Notes: a model not told the origin generated them from the sequence alone. Shown: positions 8,576-18,264, counted from the stretch's first letter. The stretch: DNA of 64,000 nucleotides from Xaviernesmea oryzae (GCF_900109605.1 NZ_FOAM01000012.1:124001-188000); one strand, 5' to 3'. Made by a program: numbers and translations.

Positions 8576-8668
8576 CAAGAGAATCACTTCCTCAGACCAA
8601 AGTCAAGAGTCGAACGGTTTTTCAGGAAGGGCTTGGAGTCGAATATCTTCATGGATTCGAAGAATTCG
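8553..8668 (+). promoter_or_regulatory. Folded repC leader (S-element-like pairing)
   Basis: In the sense RNA, aagccctcttc (8553-8563) can pair with gaagggctt (8626-8634) with one bulge, and cgaatatcttc (8640-8650) can pair with gaagaattcg (8659-8668). This matches the alternative-structure design of repABC leaders, where ctRNA binding decides which fold forms. Drawn by eye; no folding energies computed. Confidence 0.5.
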
Positions 8669-9755
8669 TGCTTTTTCAATCCCTTGTGAAACGGGCAGGA
8701 AAAACGCCGTGTGATGCGGCCATGATAATTTTCCTGCGGCAGCCTCAACCTCCTCACGAGATCCGCGCAGACGGACCGGGGGACGCAGGCCGCTTTCACT
8801 GATTCGCGGTTTTTGGTCCTTTCCACGCGACGCAGCATAGATACGGCAGATGAGACCGCAGCGCCCTTCGGCGCGTTTTGCGGAACGATCCCGTTTGTCT
8901 CCGGAACCGGTGATTCCTGACGATCCGAACGATGTTCGGGAAGTCTCGGATGCCGTGGTGCAAACTCGTCCATATGCTTCTTTCGAGGTGTTTGGCGTCT
9001 TGTGCCGATTTCACGGCGACAGACCTCGTCATGGCAGGGGCGACGTGCTCCTTCAGACGTTTCCATGCTCCTTGAGCCGCTCTTTGGCTCTCTTCGGGCG
9101 CATGGATTGGCGACAGCTTGAACGTGGACAGGCGCCCGCGGGGACTGGCCCGCGCTTCAAGGGGATCGACGTGCGTCCTGCCTGCTTTCGAAACGGCCAG
9201 AAGAGCCGGTCGAAGGCGGGCACGATCATCATCGCCGAAGGTCCGCGCTGTCGCAGCCGGGCTCTTCCTCGTTGCTGCGTTCCTGGAAACGACGTTGTGA
9301 TGGTTTGCCGACACGTATGGGATCGATGAGGTCATGGGATGCGGACGCTTTTGCGTTTTTCATCGCCTGCACCGTCATCATGAAGGGTTTTTGGCTGGGA
9401 AACCGGTCATGCCTCCTCCCTGCGTCCTTCCTTTCCGCTCGCCTCGCCGCTTTCGCAGCGGATCGAACTATGACGGGAAGTGGGTGTTCGGCTTTCCATC
9501 CACTGCCGCTTGAGCATCGCACTGATGGTCCAGGCAGGGCAGGGGAGGCGTGGGCATGATCGCCTGCCGGCACCGCCGGCGGGAACGATGATCTGTGCCT
9601 GCCCGATCCCGATCGCATCGACCCCTCGATGAGGGCGATGCTGTCGGGGTCCTCGACGCCTCTACGGCCATGCATCCGGACATCGGGGATGCTGTCGAAC
9701 GGCGTGAGCGCTTTTCTTAAAGGCTTGGTCTGTCTCCTGATGAAGGAGCGGTCCC
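8669..9755 (+). other. Long non-coding stretch between the ctRNA region and repC
   Basis: About 1.09 kb with no ORF I can support. The open frames on both strands overlap, lack convincing ribosome sites and resemble no family. The base composition looks less GC-rich than the flanking genes. In other repABC loci repC follows the ctRNA region within roughly 100-150 bp, so this is extra sequence of unknown origin: a long leader, insertion remnant or degraded gene. Confidence 0.5.
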
Positions 9756-11303
9756 ATGGACATGGCCATCGAGCATCAGACCGAACTGCGGGCACAAGGC
9801 CTCAGCCGAAGCGCCAGAGGGATCGGCGGGCAATCTTTCTCGCCGCGCAATCGCGCGGAGGCGCTGGCAGCCCTCATTCCCGCTCGGTTCGCGCCGAAGA
9901 CGGATGTGCCGCAGGACAGCGAGCCCAAGCGCGCAAGCGGCGCGAGTAAAGTGCGGCCAGCGGTTTCGTCCGGCCCTGGCGGACCGGCCCGGCCGCCCAT
10001 GTCCGCGCTCGCCAGAGCGCGTGGGGTTGCCGTCCAGCGCCAGGCGCGCAAGGGCGCGCTGGATCCCATCAGGCCGGACAAATGGCAGCTTCTGCGGGCG
10101 CTGACCGAGGCGCGCGTTCAGTTCGATCTTAGCGATCGCAGCCTTCTCGTTCTCGAAGCGTTGATCAGCTTCCATCCCGAGCGTCAGATCGACGGACAGC
10201 ATCCCGCCATTGTCTTTCCCTCCAATGCCGAACTGATCCTGCGCGCCCGTGGAATGGCCCCGGCGACGCTGCGACGCCATCTGGCAAGCCTTGTTGCCGC
10301 CGGGATGGTCCTTCGCCGTGACAGTCCCAATGGCAAGCGCTATTGCCGGCGGGGACGAGGCGGACAGGGCGACCAGAGCTTTGGCTTCGATCTCGCCGCG
10401 TTCGCCCGGCGCGCACCCGAAATTATCGATGCCGCCCGCCTGGCTGGCGAACAGAGCGAGGCGCACCGGCAGTGCCGCACGGAGATCACACTGCATCTGC
10501 GCGCGGTCGCCGGCATGCTGGCACGCCCGCTCGAACAAGGCAGCACGCCAAGCCTCTGGACAATGCTGAAGGACAGGCTGACAGCGCTTTCCGGCCGCGT
10601 GTCACGCACCGCCCCGCTCGGCAGGCTAGAAGCCCGGCGCGATGCGCTGAGCCGTCTGAGAGCTGAGGTGGAGACAGCCTATCTGCGCGACGAAAAGCGG
10701 TCTGAAATGAGCGCCAATGACGCCCAGAATGAGCACCACATTGAGACACCAGAATCAGATGATCTTTTGAATGCAAAGCCTGAGCAGCCAGCCAGAGTGG
10801 CCAAGGGTGAAGCAGCGGCAGCGGACCCCTCTTTGGCCCCAGCAAAGGACGAGACGGTCCCCATCCTGGAAGATGGACCGCCTTGCACGGCAAGGAATGC
10901 AGAAACCGGAGACAAAAGCGCGCGCAGCGCCATGCATCGCCGCCAACAGCCTGTTTCCCATCCTGTCACAGCACAATGCCCCGCGCCTGATCTTCGGGAT
11001 CTCGCCCGCCTCTGCCCCGATTTCTGCGCCTATGCGCCGAATGGCCTGAGAAGCGCAGGAGACGCCATGCGCACCGCCGATCTGGTCCGACGGATGTTCG
11101 CCATCTCGGACAGCGCCTGGCATGAGGCCCGGCATGTGTTCGGCTGGGACGGCGTGATCATGATCATGGCCGCGATTACCCAGCGTGCTGAGGCGATCCG
11201 CTCCCCCGGCGGCTATCTGCGCCAGCTGACGATGAAGGCGAAGAAAGGACAGTTCCGCGCCACGTCGCTTCTTCTGGCGGTGAAACAGTCCAGTCACGCA
11301 TAA
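9756..11303 (+). CDS. repC: RepC replication initiator
   Basis: A 515-residue RepC, about 100 residues longer than the usual ~400-440. ATG 9756 has a strong 'aaggag' site 7 bases upstream. A divergent ~105-residue N-terminal region is followed by the conserved DNA-binding winged-helix core (about 115-235, including LSDRSLLVLEALISFHPE and ILRARGMAPATLRRHLASL). A poorly conserved linker (about 310-400) leads to a conserved C-terminal domain (DLARLCPDFCAYAP onward). RepC initiates replication, and oriV generally lies within repC itself. Unlike repA/repB it is not tightly coupled to repB because of the long interval before it. Confidence 0.93.
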   Translation: MDMAIEHQTELRAQGLSRSARGIGGQSFSPRNRAEALAALIPARFAPKTDVPQDSEPKRASGASKVRPAVSSGPGGPARPPMSALARARGVAVQRQARKGALDPIRPDKWQLLRALTEARVQFDLSDRSLLVLEALISFHPERQIDGQHPAIVFPSNAELILRARGMAPATLRRHLASLVAAGMVLRRDSPNGKRYCRRGRGGQGDQSFGFDLAAFARRAPEIIDAARLAGEQSEAHRQCRTEITLHLRAVAGMLARPLEQGSTPSLWTMLKDRLTALSGRVSRTAPLGRLEARRDALSRLRAEVETAYLRDEKRSEMSANDAQNEHHIETPESDDLLNAKPEQPARVAKGEAAAADPSLAPAKDETVPILEDGPPCTARNAETGDKSARSAMHRRQQPVSHPVTAQCPAPDLRDLARLCPDFCAYAPNGLRSAGDAMRTADLVRRMFAISDSAWHEARHVFGWDGVIMIMAAITQRAEAIRSPGGYLRQLTMKAKKGQFRATSLLLAVKQSSHA

Positions 11304-11501
11304 GTGAGGCTGAACGTCACGAAACTTGTCCGCCAGCGTACACAGCGGCTGAAGCGCGACAAAAGGTGCAAGAAACGGATTGCGCTACCTTGGCGCTCTC
11401 AACGGGCATTCCTGATGATAATCGGCTGCGATCTGTAAAAATTACAACCTATGAGAGATAGGTCGAGATATGATAGTGCTGATTGGCATTTTTCTCAACA
11501 A

Positions 11502-11531
11502 TTGACATCTAAACTAACGGTTCTTTATAAT
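11502..11531 (+). promoter_or_regulatory. Near-consensus sigma-70-type promoter
   Basis: TTGACA (11502-11507), 18-bp spacer, TATAAT (11526-11531). Transcription would start near 11538, 5 bases after an in-frame GTG at 11533, so translation of the AraC gene must begin further down (ATG 11596). The preceding stretch 11304-11501 holds no gene. Confidence 0.75.
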
Positions 11532-11595
11532 CGTGCGCGAGGGGCATCTTCAGACATTTTCCGACAACATTAGGCCATACTTACTCCGAACGAAC

Positions 11596-12549
11596 ATGCA
11601 TAGAGCGTGGTATTCCCAGTCAGCGCAACCGTCGCACTTCCCGGCCGATCTTTCCGCGATTTTCGGCACCTGCACACCTGCAAAGACATCCATCGCCATC
11701 TCCGGCACGCAGACAAAGCTCGGTCCGATCCTGGTGGCCAGCCTGGAGTTCAAAGGCCGGCTAAAGATCGAACTGCCGCCTGAAAACGATGATTTCCTGT
11801 TTCTCTTCACTTGCTTCGGAACCGTTCACCTGAAGAGCGCGAGCAGAGCCGCGTCCATTCCGGTCGGTCACGCGGTTGCGGCCTCCGGTGGAGCAACGCT
11901 GGAATTCGAGGAGCCGGTGGCCGTCAATCTCATCCGGGTCGAGCGGGACACGATGCTGCGGCGCCTGGCGCAAATCACCGACCAGCCCATGAGCCGTGCC
12001 ATCCAGTTCGAGCCGGCGCCCGTGCCGGTCAACCACGAAAACGGTGCATCCTTGATGCCGGAACTGGTGGAAGGCTTCAGCGCACTCGTGCAGTCGCCGC
12101 TCCTGAAAGCCGGGATCGGTCGCGACCCACGCCAGGAGAGCGTGGCGACGATCATCGTCGACAGTCTGATTATCGCCTACCCCCACAATCTCAGCGCGGA
12201 TTTCGCGCAGGACGGGCAGCAGATCGCACCGCGCCATGTGAAGCGGGCGATCGAATATATCCATACCCATCCCATGGACACGGTCGATCCGAAAACGCTG
12301 GCCGATCTCGGCGGCGTCAGCGTGCGCGCGCTGCAATATGCCTTTCTCGCGACCACGGGAAAGACGATCAGCGAATATCAGCGCCATCTGCGCCTGCAGC
12401 GGGCCCATGATCTCGTGCGCGATCGGCCTGATCTCTCGCTCGGCGCGATTGCCGATATGTGCGGCTTCAGCTCTCTGGCCGCCTTCGGCCAGTCCTTCCG
12501 GAAGGGCTTCGGCATCTCGCCCTCGAGCCTGCGCAAATCGGGCGACTGA
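11596..12549 (+). CDS. AraC-family transcriptional regulator
   Basis: A 317-residue regulator: a cupin-like N-terminal sensing domain of the AraC-binding type (about 1-190) and a C-terminal double helix-turn-helix (about 213-317, ending AAFGQSFRKGFGISPSSLRK). The closest general type is the group regulating aromatic or amino-acid-derived catabolism. ATG 11596 is chosen because the promoter at 11502-11531 overlaps the upstream GTG (11533); there is no strong ribosome site, so the start is not certain. It stands alone between repC and the chemosensory cluster; target unknown. Confidence 0.85.
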   Translation: MHRAWYSQSAQPSHFPADLSAIFGTCTPAKTSIAISGTQTKLGPILVASLEFKGRLKIELPPENDDFLFLFTCFGTVHLKSASRAASIPVGHAVAASGGATLEFEEPVAVNLIRVERDTMLRRLAQITDQPMSRAIQFEPAPVPVNHENGASLMPELVEGFSALVQSPLLKAGIGRDPRQESVATIIVDSLIIAYPHNLSADFAQDGQQIAPRHVKRAIEYIHTHPMDTVDPKTLADLGGVSVRALQYAFLATTGKTISEYQRHLRLQRAHDLVRDRPDLSLGAIADMCGFSSLAAFGQSFRKGFGISPSSLRKSGD

Positions 12550-12857
12550 TCGCCCCAAGGTAAAAGCCTGGTCTGTGAGGCCTTGCCGTCGCGATGGGCC
12601 TTGCCCATTCCAAGCAAGACAGGACGGGTTGGATTGGCCGAGGCAGGTCGGTCCCGCGCAGCCTCGGCTATCGCCGATGGAGGCAGGCAGCCAGCCCAAA
12701 CCACGCGTTGCGCTATTGCAGCTGCGCACGATTATTGTTTGAGCGCAGCTTTCCATCTGCATGCATGCCAAAATTCTAAAAATCAAACTTTACGCAAGCT
12801 TTAAACGAAATCCTCCGGGCCGCGCCTCCAAGGGGGTTTCAGACGGAGAGTTTGCAT
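12550..12857. other. Intergenic region upstream of the chemosensory cluster
   Basis: 308 bp without a supportable gene. The last ~80 bp (12775-12815) are AT-rich ('ccaaaattctaaaaatcaaa') and probably hold the main promoter of the cluster, but I see no clear -35/-10 pair. Confidence 0.4.
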
Positions 12858-14786
12858 ATGGCAATCGTCAAGAAATATCAGAAGCAGATCAATGACGCGA
12901 TGACGGGGGTTGTCCAGGCACGGGCAGCCGGCGCCGTCTCGCGCGATGCCGACCAGCAGCGCAAGCGGGCGCGCACGCTGGCCAAGCAGCAGCAGGCGGC
13001 CGAGCGCATCGCTACTGCCACCGCCGAGATTTCGGCCGGCGTCAACGAGGCGGCCGCCGCCTCGGAAGAACTGAAGCGCGCCTCGGATCAGATCGCCTCG
13101 GGCGCTGCCGAAGCCGCCAGCGCCGCACAGGAATCGCTCGTCGCATGCCGCCAGATGGGCGATGCGATCACGCGCCAGCTGCGGGCCGCCGAAATCAGCC
13201 GTACCAAGATGGAAGCGACCCAGACCCTGGTGCAGCGCACCAGCACGGATGTCGCGAGCCTGATCACCAATGTCGGCGTCGCCGCCGAGCGCCAGGCCGC
13301 CTCGGTCCAGCTCATTGCCGAGCTGGAAAAGCAGGCCGCCAATATCGGCGATATCGTCAAGGCCGTCGGCCGCATCGCCGACCAGACCAACCTGCTGGCG
13401 CTGAATGCCGCCATCGAGGCCGCCCGCGCCGGCAAGCACGGCAAGGGCTTTGCCGTCGTCGCCGACGAAGTGCGCACGCTCGCCGAAACGTCGGAAAAAT
13501 CCGCCAAGCAGATCGCCGATCTCGTCGGCCAGATCCAGGTCGACGTCAAGGCGATCACCGAGGGCATCAACACCTCGGCGGAAACCATCAATGGCGAAGT
13601 CGAGAAGGGCAAGGAAATCACCGCCCAGCTCGAGCGCGTGCGCCTTGACGCGATCGACATCGTCTCGGGCGTCGCCGAAATCGCCACGGGCGCCGTTCAG
13701 TCCAATTCGGCCGCACTGCAGGCGCTCAAGGGCTCGGAAGAAATCGCAGCCGCCGCTGAAGAACAGTCCGCCGCCGCCGAGGAATCGGCGAAATCGGTGC
13801 AGGAACAGGCAACGGCACTTGCGGAGTGCGAACAGACCGCACAGAGCCTGACCGAGCTGTCGGAAGAGCTGAAGAACTCCACCGATATCGCTAAGAGCTC
13901 GGAAGAGGTCGCCGCCTCTTCGGAAGAACTGTCCTCGGCCATTCAGGAAATCAACCGTTCGGCCAGCCAGATCCTGACGGCGCTGGAAGAAATCCGCCGC
14001 GGTGCACAGGCCTCGGCCGCCGCCACGGAACAGTCCGCCGCCGCCATGACCCAGATCGAGCGCGGCCTGGAAATCGCCCAGGGCCGCGCCTCCCAGAGTG
14101 TCGAAAAGCTCGGTACGATGAAGACGCTGCTCGGCGTCAACAAGACCTCGGTCGATCAGCTGATCGAAGGCATCCTGACGTCGGCCAGCGCCACGCGCGT
14201 ATCGATCAACCAGGTGAAGGATCTGGCGGTCGTTTCCCGGCGCATCGACAAGATCGTCGAAGCCATCGCCAATGTCTCGATCCAGACCAACATGCTGGCC
14301 GTCAACGGCTCGATCGAAGCGGCGCGTGCCGGCGAATTCGGCAAGGGTTTTGCGGTCGTTGCCACCGACATCCGCAATCTCGCCCGCGACTCGGCCGAAA
14401 ATGCCGACCGCATCAAGGATCTGGTGAAGGCCGTTCAGGACCAGATCCAGACCGTCAGCCGCGATCTCGACGAAATCGTCGAAGCCGCAATCGGCGAGGT
14501 CGAGAAGGCCAAGGTGACCACCAACAATCTGGTCGCCATCGAGACCGATATCGGCGCGGTGGAAACCGGTGCGGCCGACATTCTGGCGACCGCCAACGAG
14601 ATCGCTGCCGGCATCGCCCAGGCCAAGGCGGGCATCGACCAGATTTCCACCGCTGCCCAGCAGGCGGAACGTGCGGCCGACGAAGCCGCGACCGCCGCAC
14701 GCCAGCAATCCCAGGGCGCCGATGAGCTCGTCACCGCCGTCGAGGAAATCGCCTCGCTCGCCGACGAACTGCAGTCGGCTGCCTGA
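12858..14786 (+). CDS. Soluble methyl-accepting chemotaxis protein with two signalling tips
   Basis: A 642-residue chemoreceptor with no membrane segment or recognisable ligand domain; almost entirely heptad-rich coiled coil. It carries two complete kinase-control hairpin tips, near residues 172-215 ([20 protein letters not shown]) and 471-512 ([20 protein letters not shown]), about 300 residues apart. Normal receptors have one. ATG 12858 is preferred over TTG 12852 because 'cggagag' is well spaced before it. It is followed 14 bp later by a three-domain CheW and probably heads the operon. It may cluster in the cytoplasm, positioned by the ParA-like protein at 23198. Confidence 0.93.
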   Translation: MAIVKKYQKQINDAMTGVVQARAAGAVSRDADQQRKRARTLAKQQQAAERIATATAEISAGVNEAAAASEELKRASDQIASGAAEAASAAQESLVACRQMGDAITRQLRAAEISRTKMEATQTLVQRTSTDVASLITNVGVAAERQAASVQLIAELEKQAANIGDIVKAVGRIADQTNLLALNAAIEAARAGKHGKGFAVVADEVRTLAETSEKSAKQIADLVGQIQVDVKAITEGINTSAETINGEVEKGKEITAQLERVRLDAIDIVSGVAEIATGAVQSNSAALQALKGSEEIAAAAEEQSAAAEESAKSVQEQATALAECEQTAQSLTELSEELKNSTDIAKSSEEVAASSEELSSAIQEINRSASQILTALEEIRRGAQASAAATEQSAAAMTQIERGLEIAQGRASQSVEKLGTMKTLLGVNKTSVDQLIEGILTSASATRVSINQVKDLAVVSRRIDKIVEAIANVSIQTNMLAVNGSIEAARAGEFGKGFAVVATDIRNLARDSAENADRIKDLVKAVQDQIQTVSRDLDEIVEAAIGEVEKAKVTTNNLVAIETDIGAVETGAADILATANEIAAGIAQAKAGIDQISTAAQQAERAADEAATAARQQSQGADELVTAVEEIASLADELQSAA

Positions 14787-14800
14787 GGAAAGGAAAGCCC

Positions 14801-16339
14801 ATGTCCTTCGACGAAGCCGTCGCCGACACCGAGGACGCGCCCGATCTCGAGACGAACGACAATCAGTTCGTTACCTTCTCCGTGGCCGGCGAGATCTTCG
14901 CCGCGCCCATGGCGCCGGTGCAGGAGATCATCCGCGTTCCCGGCCTGGCGCAGGTGCCGCTCGCACCGCCCTCGCTGCTCGGCCTCGCAAACCTGCGCGG
15001 CCGCATTCTGCCGATCGTCAATCTCAGGCGGATCTTCCGCCTGCCCGACGTCGACGACACGGAGGCGACCCGCGCCCTCGTGATCAATCTGGGCACGCCG
15101 CTCGGCTTCGTGGTGGACCGTGTCGCCAGCGTCATCGCCGTCGACGAGGCGCATATCGAGCCGGCGACGTCGATCGGCGCCAGCGTCGATGCCAAGCTTC
15201 TGACCGGCGTCGTCAAGACCGCGCAGAACGAGATCATCATGATCCTCGATTTCGCGGAAATCATCGCCCGCGAATTCGCCAATACCGCCGTCGCCAAGAC
15301 AGGCAACCTGCCGGTGGAGGGCGAAACCGCCGCCGTCATGTACAGCGAGGACGACGAGGACAATGCCGACGAAATCCAGCTCGTCTCCTTCCGGGTCGAG
15401 GGGCAGGAATATGCCGCCGACATCGCGGCCGTGCAGGAAATCGTTCAGATGCCCGACAAGGTCGCGGCCCTTCCCAATGCGCCGCATCACGTGCTCGGGC
15501 TGATGACGCTGCGCGAGCGGCTGCTGCCGCTCGTCTCGCTGCGCGCCATGCTGGCTCTCCCGGAAACGGGCCGTCAGGACAGCCAGCGCATCGTGGTTCT
15601 CGCCCTTGGCGAGGGCAAGGCGGTCGGCGTCGTCGCCGATTCCGTCGACGAGGTGCTGCGGGTTCCCCGCGAACAGGTGGAGGTGCTGCCGGCCATTCTG
15701 GCAAGCCAGGGCGGGCTGGACGAGATCTCGGCCGTTTGCCGGCTCGAGGGCGGCAAGCGCCTGGTTTCGGTTCTCGATACCGCGCGCATGTTTGCCAGCG
15801 TCGATCTGAAACAGGCGCTCGCATCCGTCAGCTATGAGGAAGAGAGCATGTCCGACAATGGCGAGTTCGAGGATCACGAGGTCATCGAAGACGAGGAGCA
15901 GGTGGTGGTCTTCCTGCTGGGCAGCGAAGAGTTCGGCGTGCCGATCGCCACGGTGCACGAAATCGTGCGGGTGCCGGAATCGCTGACGCATGTGCCCAAG
16001 GCGCCCGATTTCGTCGAGGGCGTCATCAACTTGCGCGGGGCCGTTCTGCCCGTCATCGATCAGCGCCGCCGGCTGAACCTGGAGCCGATCGAGCGCAACG
16101 ACCGCCAGCGCATCATGGTCTATGCGCTGAACGGCAAGCGCACGGGCTTCATCGTCGATTCCGTGACCGAGGTCTTGAAGATCCCGCGCAACGCCATCGA
16201 GCGCTCCCCCAAATTGTCCTCCGACCAGCATCGCATCCTCGGTCGGGTGGCCAATCTGGAAAACCAGAAGCGGGTGATCATGCTGATGGACCCGGACGCG
16301 CTGCTCTCCGACACCGAACTGGCAGATCTCGACGCGTAA
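14801..16339 (+). CDS. Three-domain CheW coupling protein
   Basis: A 512-residue protein of three tandem CheW domains, about residues 20-165, 190-340 and 365-505, with repeated cores NLRGRILPIVNL, TLRERLLPLVSL and NLRGAVLPVIDQ. The middle domain departs most from consensus (TLRE for NLRG). CheW bridges receptors to CheA; normal proteins have one domain of ~150 residues. ATG 14801 has a strong 'aggaaagg' site. An internal ATG at 15848, preceded by 'gaggaagag' at the junction before domain 3, could also yield a free single CheW of 163 residues. No separate cheW is seen in the cluster. Confidence 0.93.
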   Translation: MSFDEAVADTEDAPDLETNDNQFVTFSVAGEIFAAPMAPVQEIIRVPGLAQVPLAPPSLLGLANLRGRILPIVNLRRIFRLPDVDDTEATRALVINLGTPLGFVVDRVASVIAVDEAHIEPATSIGASVDAKLLTGVVKTAQNEIIMILDFAEIIAREFANTAVAKTGNLPVEGETAAVMYSEDDEDNADEIQLVSFRVEGQEYAADIAAVQEIVQMPDKVAALPNAPHHVLGLMTLRERLLPLVSLRAMLALPETGRQDSQRIVVLALGEGKAVGVVADSVDEVLRVPREQVEVLPAILASQGGLDEISAVCRLEGGKRLVSVLDTARMFASVDLKQALASVSYEEESMSDNGEFEDHEVIEDEEQVVVFLLGSEEFGVPIATVHEIVRVPESLTHVPKAPDFVEGVINLRGAVLPVIDQRRRLNLEPIERNDRQRIMVYALNGKRTGFIVDSVTEVLKIPRNAIERSPKLSSDQHRILGRVANLENQKRVIMLMDPDALLSDTELADLDA

Positions 16340-16350
16340 GGCCGAACACC

Positions 16351-17526
16351 ATGCCCCTGAAAATTCTTGTCGTCGATGACTCCGCACTGATGCGCAAGCA
16401 CCTTGTTTCCCTCTTCAAGGACGAGGGATTCGAGGTGCAGATCGCCCGCACCGGGCGGGAAGCGCTGATCGAGCTGCCGCTCTTTCGCCCTGACGTGGTC
16501 ACGCTCGACATCAATATGCCGGAGATGGACGGGCTGACCGCCCTGTCGCACATCATGACGGAACAGCCGACGCCAACCGTCATGGTGTCATCCCTGACCG
16601 AGAAGGGGGCCTTGGCCACGCTGGAAGCGCTGGCCATGGGGGCCGTCGATTACATCCCCAAGCCCGGCGGAACGATCTCGCTGTCGATCAATTCGATCGC
16701 CGATACGATCGTCGACAAGGTGAAGATCGCCGCCCGCGCCCGCATCAAGGGCCAGGCGCCGCGCCAGAACGCGGCGCCGGCTACCAATCCGCCCAGTCGA
16801 ACGCCCGCCGCCCGTCCAAGCGCGAAGCCGGCCGCCGCGCCCGCCGTCGCCCGTCCATCCGCTCCGCCAGTCCGTCGCCCCGCCGGTCCGGTCACGGCGG
16901 CGCCGATCCGTGTCGCCCCTCGCAGCTATGCCACGGCAAGCGGCCCCTTCGGCCTGGTGCTGATCGGCGTTTCCACCGGCGGGCCGCGCGCCCTGGAAGA
17001 GATCCTGCCTGGACTGCCGGCCGATCTGCCCTGGCCGGTGGTGGTAGCCCAGCACATGCCGGCCGCCTTCACCGCGTCCTTTGCCCAGCGGCTCGACAAT
17101 CTCTGCCCGCTGAAGGTCAAGGAAGCGACGAGCATGGAGGAGCTGAGGCCGGGCACGGTCACCATCGCGCGCGGCGGTGCGGATCTGACCATCGGCCGGC
17201 GTGGCGGCCGGCTCGTCTCGATCATCCAGCCGGAATCGCCGCGCTTCACCTGGCATCCCTCGGTGGAGCTTCTGGTCTCCTCCGCGCTCGAGGTTGTGCC
17301 CCCGCGGGATCTCGTGGCCGTGCAGCTGACCGGAATGGGTCATGATGGGGCCGATGCCATGGCCGCGCTCAAGCTCGGCGGCGGGCGCACGATTGCCGAA
17401 AGCGAGGAGACCGCCGTCGTCTTCGGCATGCCGGCCGAGCTGATCCGCCGCGATGGCGCCTCGATCGTTCTGCCCTCGGGCAAGATCGCCGGCCATATCC
17501 GCCAATGGCTGCGCAGGCCCGCTTGA
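16351..17526 (+). CDS. cheB: CheB protein-glutamate methylesterase/deamidase
   Basis: A 391-residue CheB. The receiver domain (1-125) has phospho-acceptor D53 (TLDINMPEMDG). A Pro/Ala-rich linker (about 135-192) leads to the methylesterase domain with the catalytic triad S208 (GVSTGGP), H235 (AQHMP) and D332 (MGHDGADAM). It demethylates or deamidates receptor glutamates to adapt signalling, opposing CheR. It begins 11 bases after the CheW gene. No CheD is present in the cluster. Confidence 0.96.
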   Translation: MPLKILVVDDSALMRKHLVSLFKDEGFEVQIARTGREALIELPLFRPDVVTLDINMPEMDGLTALSHIMTEQPTPTVMVSSLTEKGALATLEALAMGAVDYIPKPGGTISLSINSIADTIVDKVKIAARARIKGQAPRQNAAPATNPPSRTPAARPSAKPAAAPAVARPSAPPVRRPAGPVTAAPIRVAPRSYATASGPFGLVLIGVSTGGPRALEEILPGLPADLPWPVVVAQHMPAAFTASFAQRLDNLCPLKVKEATSMEELRPGTVTIARGGADLTIGRRGGRLVSIIQPESPRFTWHPSVELLVSSALEVVPPRDLVAVQLTGMGHDGADAMAALKLGGGRTIAESEETAVVFGMPAELIRRDGASIVLPSGKIAGHIRQWLRRPA

Positions 17527-17637
17527 TGGCGCCCTAATCGCAGTGACCCCCTCGGGCGCGCCATCCGCCGACATGGCCGGGGCCGGCTCCAATCAGGCCC
17601 TCTGGCAAGAAACCGACTGACAACAGGGAACGACCGC

Positions 17638-18264
17638 ATGCTGATCCGCAGATCCGAGACCGCTTCCGCGCCGCAGGTGCCGGACGCCGAGCGCAGCCTC
17701 GAAGACCATGTCGCGGCGCTCGCCAGCACCGAGGCCGCACTCCGCCTGGAGGCGACGCGCCATGTGGCCGAAGCCGGCGATGGCCAGGCCGTGGCGGCGC
17801 TGTGCACGGCGCTTGCCGCGGAGCGGGAGAGCGTGGTGCGCGATGCCATGGCGGTGGCGCTTGCCCGGCGCGGCGGCGCCGACGTGGTGGAAGGCCTGCT
17901 GCCGCTGCTGCGATCCGATGAGGCGGCCGTGCGCAACATCGCCATCGACATCTTGAAGGAGCTGCCGCTCGACGTCGCGCCGCGCATGGAGGCGCTGCTC
18001 GACGACGAGGACCCCGACGTGCGCATCTTCGTCGTCAACGTGTTGGAAGCCCTGCGCCATCCGCGCGTGGAAGACTGGCTGATCGCCGTGATCACCATGG
18101 ACCAGAACGCCAATGTGGTGATCACCGCGCTGGACCTGTTGAACGAGGTGGGCACGCCGGCAGCACTGCCGGCGCTGGAAAATGTCGTGCGGCGCTTTCC
18201 CGACGAGCCCTTCGTCGCCTTTTCGGCGGATATTGCGCGCAAGCGGATCGGGAGCGGCCGATGA
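17638..18264 (+). CDS. HEAT-repeat protein of the chemosensory cluster
   Basis: A 208-residue, all-helical protein built of about five HEAT-like repeats (for example DVVEGLLPLLRSDEAAVRNI and VAPRMEALLDDEDPDVRIFV). Such proteins are scaffolds for protein-protein contacts; none of the known chemotaxis enzymes is matched. A 111-bp gap separates it from cheB, and its stop overlaps the cheR start (ATGA, 18261-18264), so it is made together with CheR. It may tether CheR or CheA to the receptor array; that role is inferred from position only. Confidence 0.82.
   Translation: MLIRRSETASAPQVPDAERSLEDHVAALASTEAALRLEATRHVAEAGDGQAVAALCTALAAERESVVRDAMAVALARRGGADVVEGLLPLLRSDEAAVRNIAIDILKELPLDVAPRMEALLDDEDPDVRIFVVNVLEALRHPRVEDWLIAVITMDQNANVVITALDLLNEVGTPAALPALENVVRRFPDEPFVAFSADIARKRIGSGR

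Noticed and set aside
8796-9335. 179-residue minus-strand frame between repB and repC
   Set aside because: No ribosome site or family signature, and competing frames of similar length on both strands; treated as non-coding.
12852-12857. TTG start for the two-tip chemoreceptor
   Set aside because: ATG 12858 two codons later is better spaced from the 'cggagag' ribosome site.
12801-14708. Long open frame (635 codons) antisense to the two-tip chemoreceptor
   Set aside because: It is the complement of the repetitive, GC-rich receptor gene; composition is Gly/Asp/Leu-rich shadow sequence with no family resemblance.
14435-16387. 650-codon antisense frame over the CheW gene
   Set aside because: Shadow of the CheW coding strand; the sense frame has three clear CheW domains.
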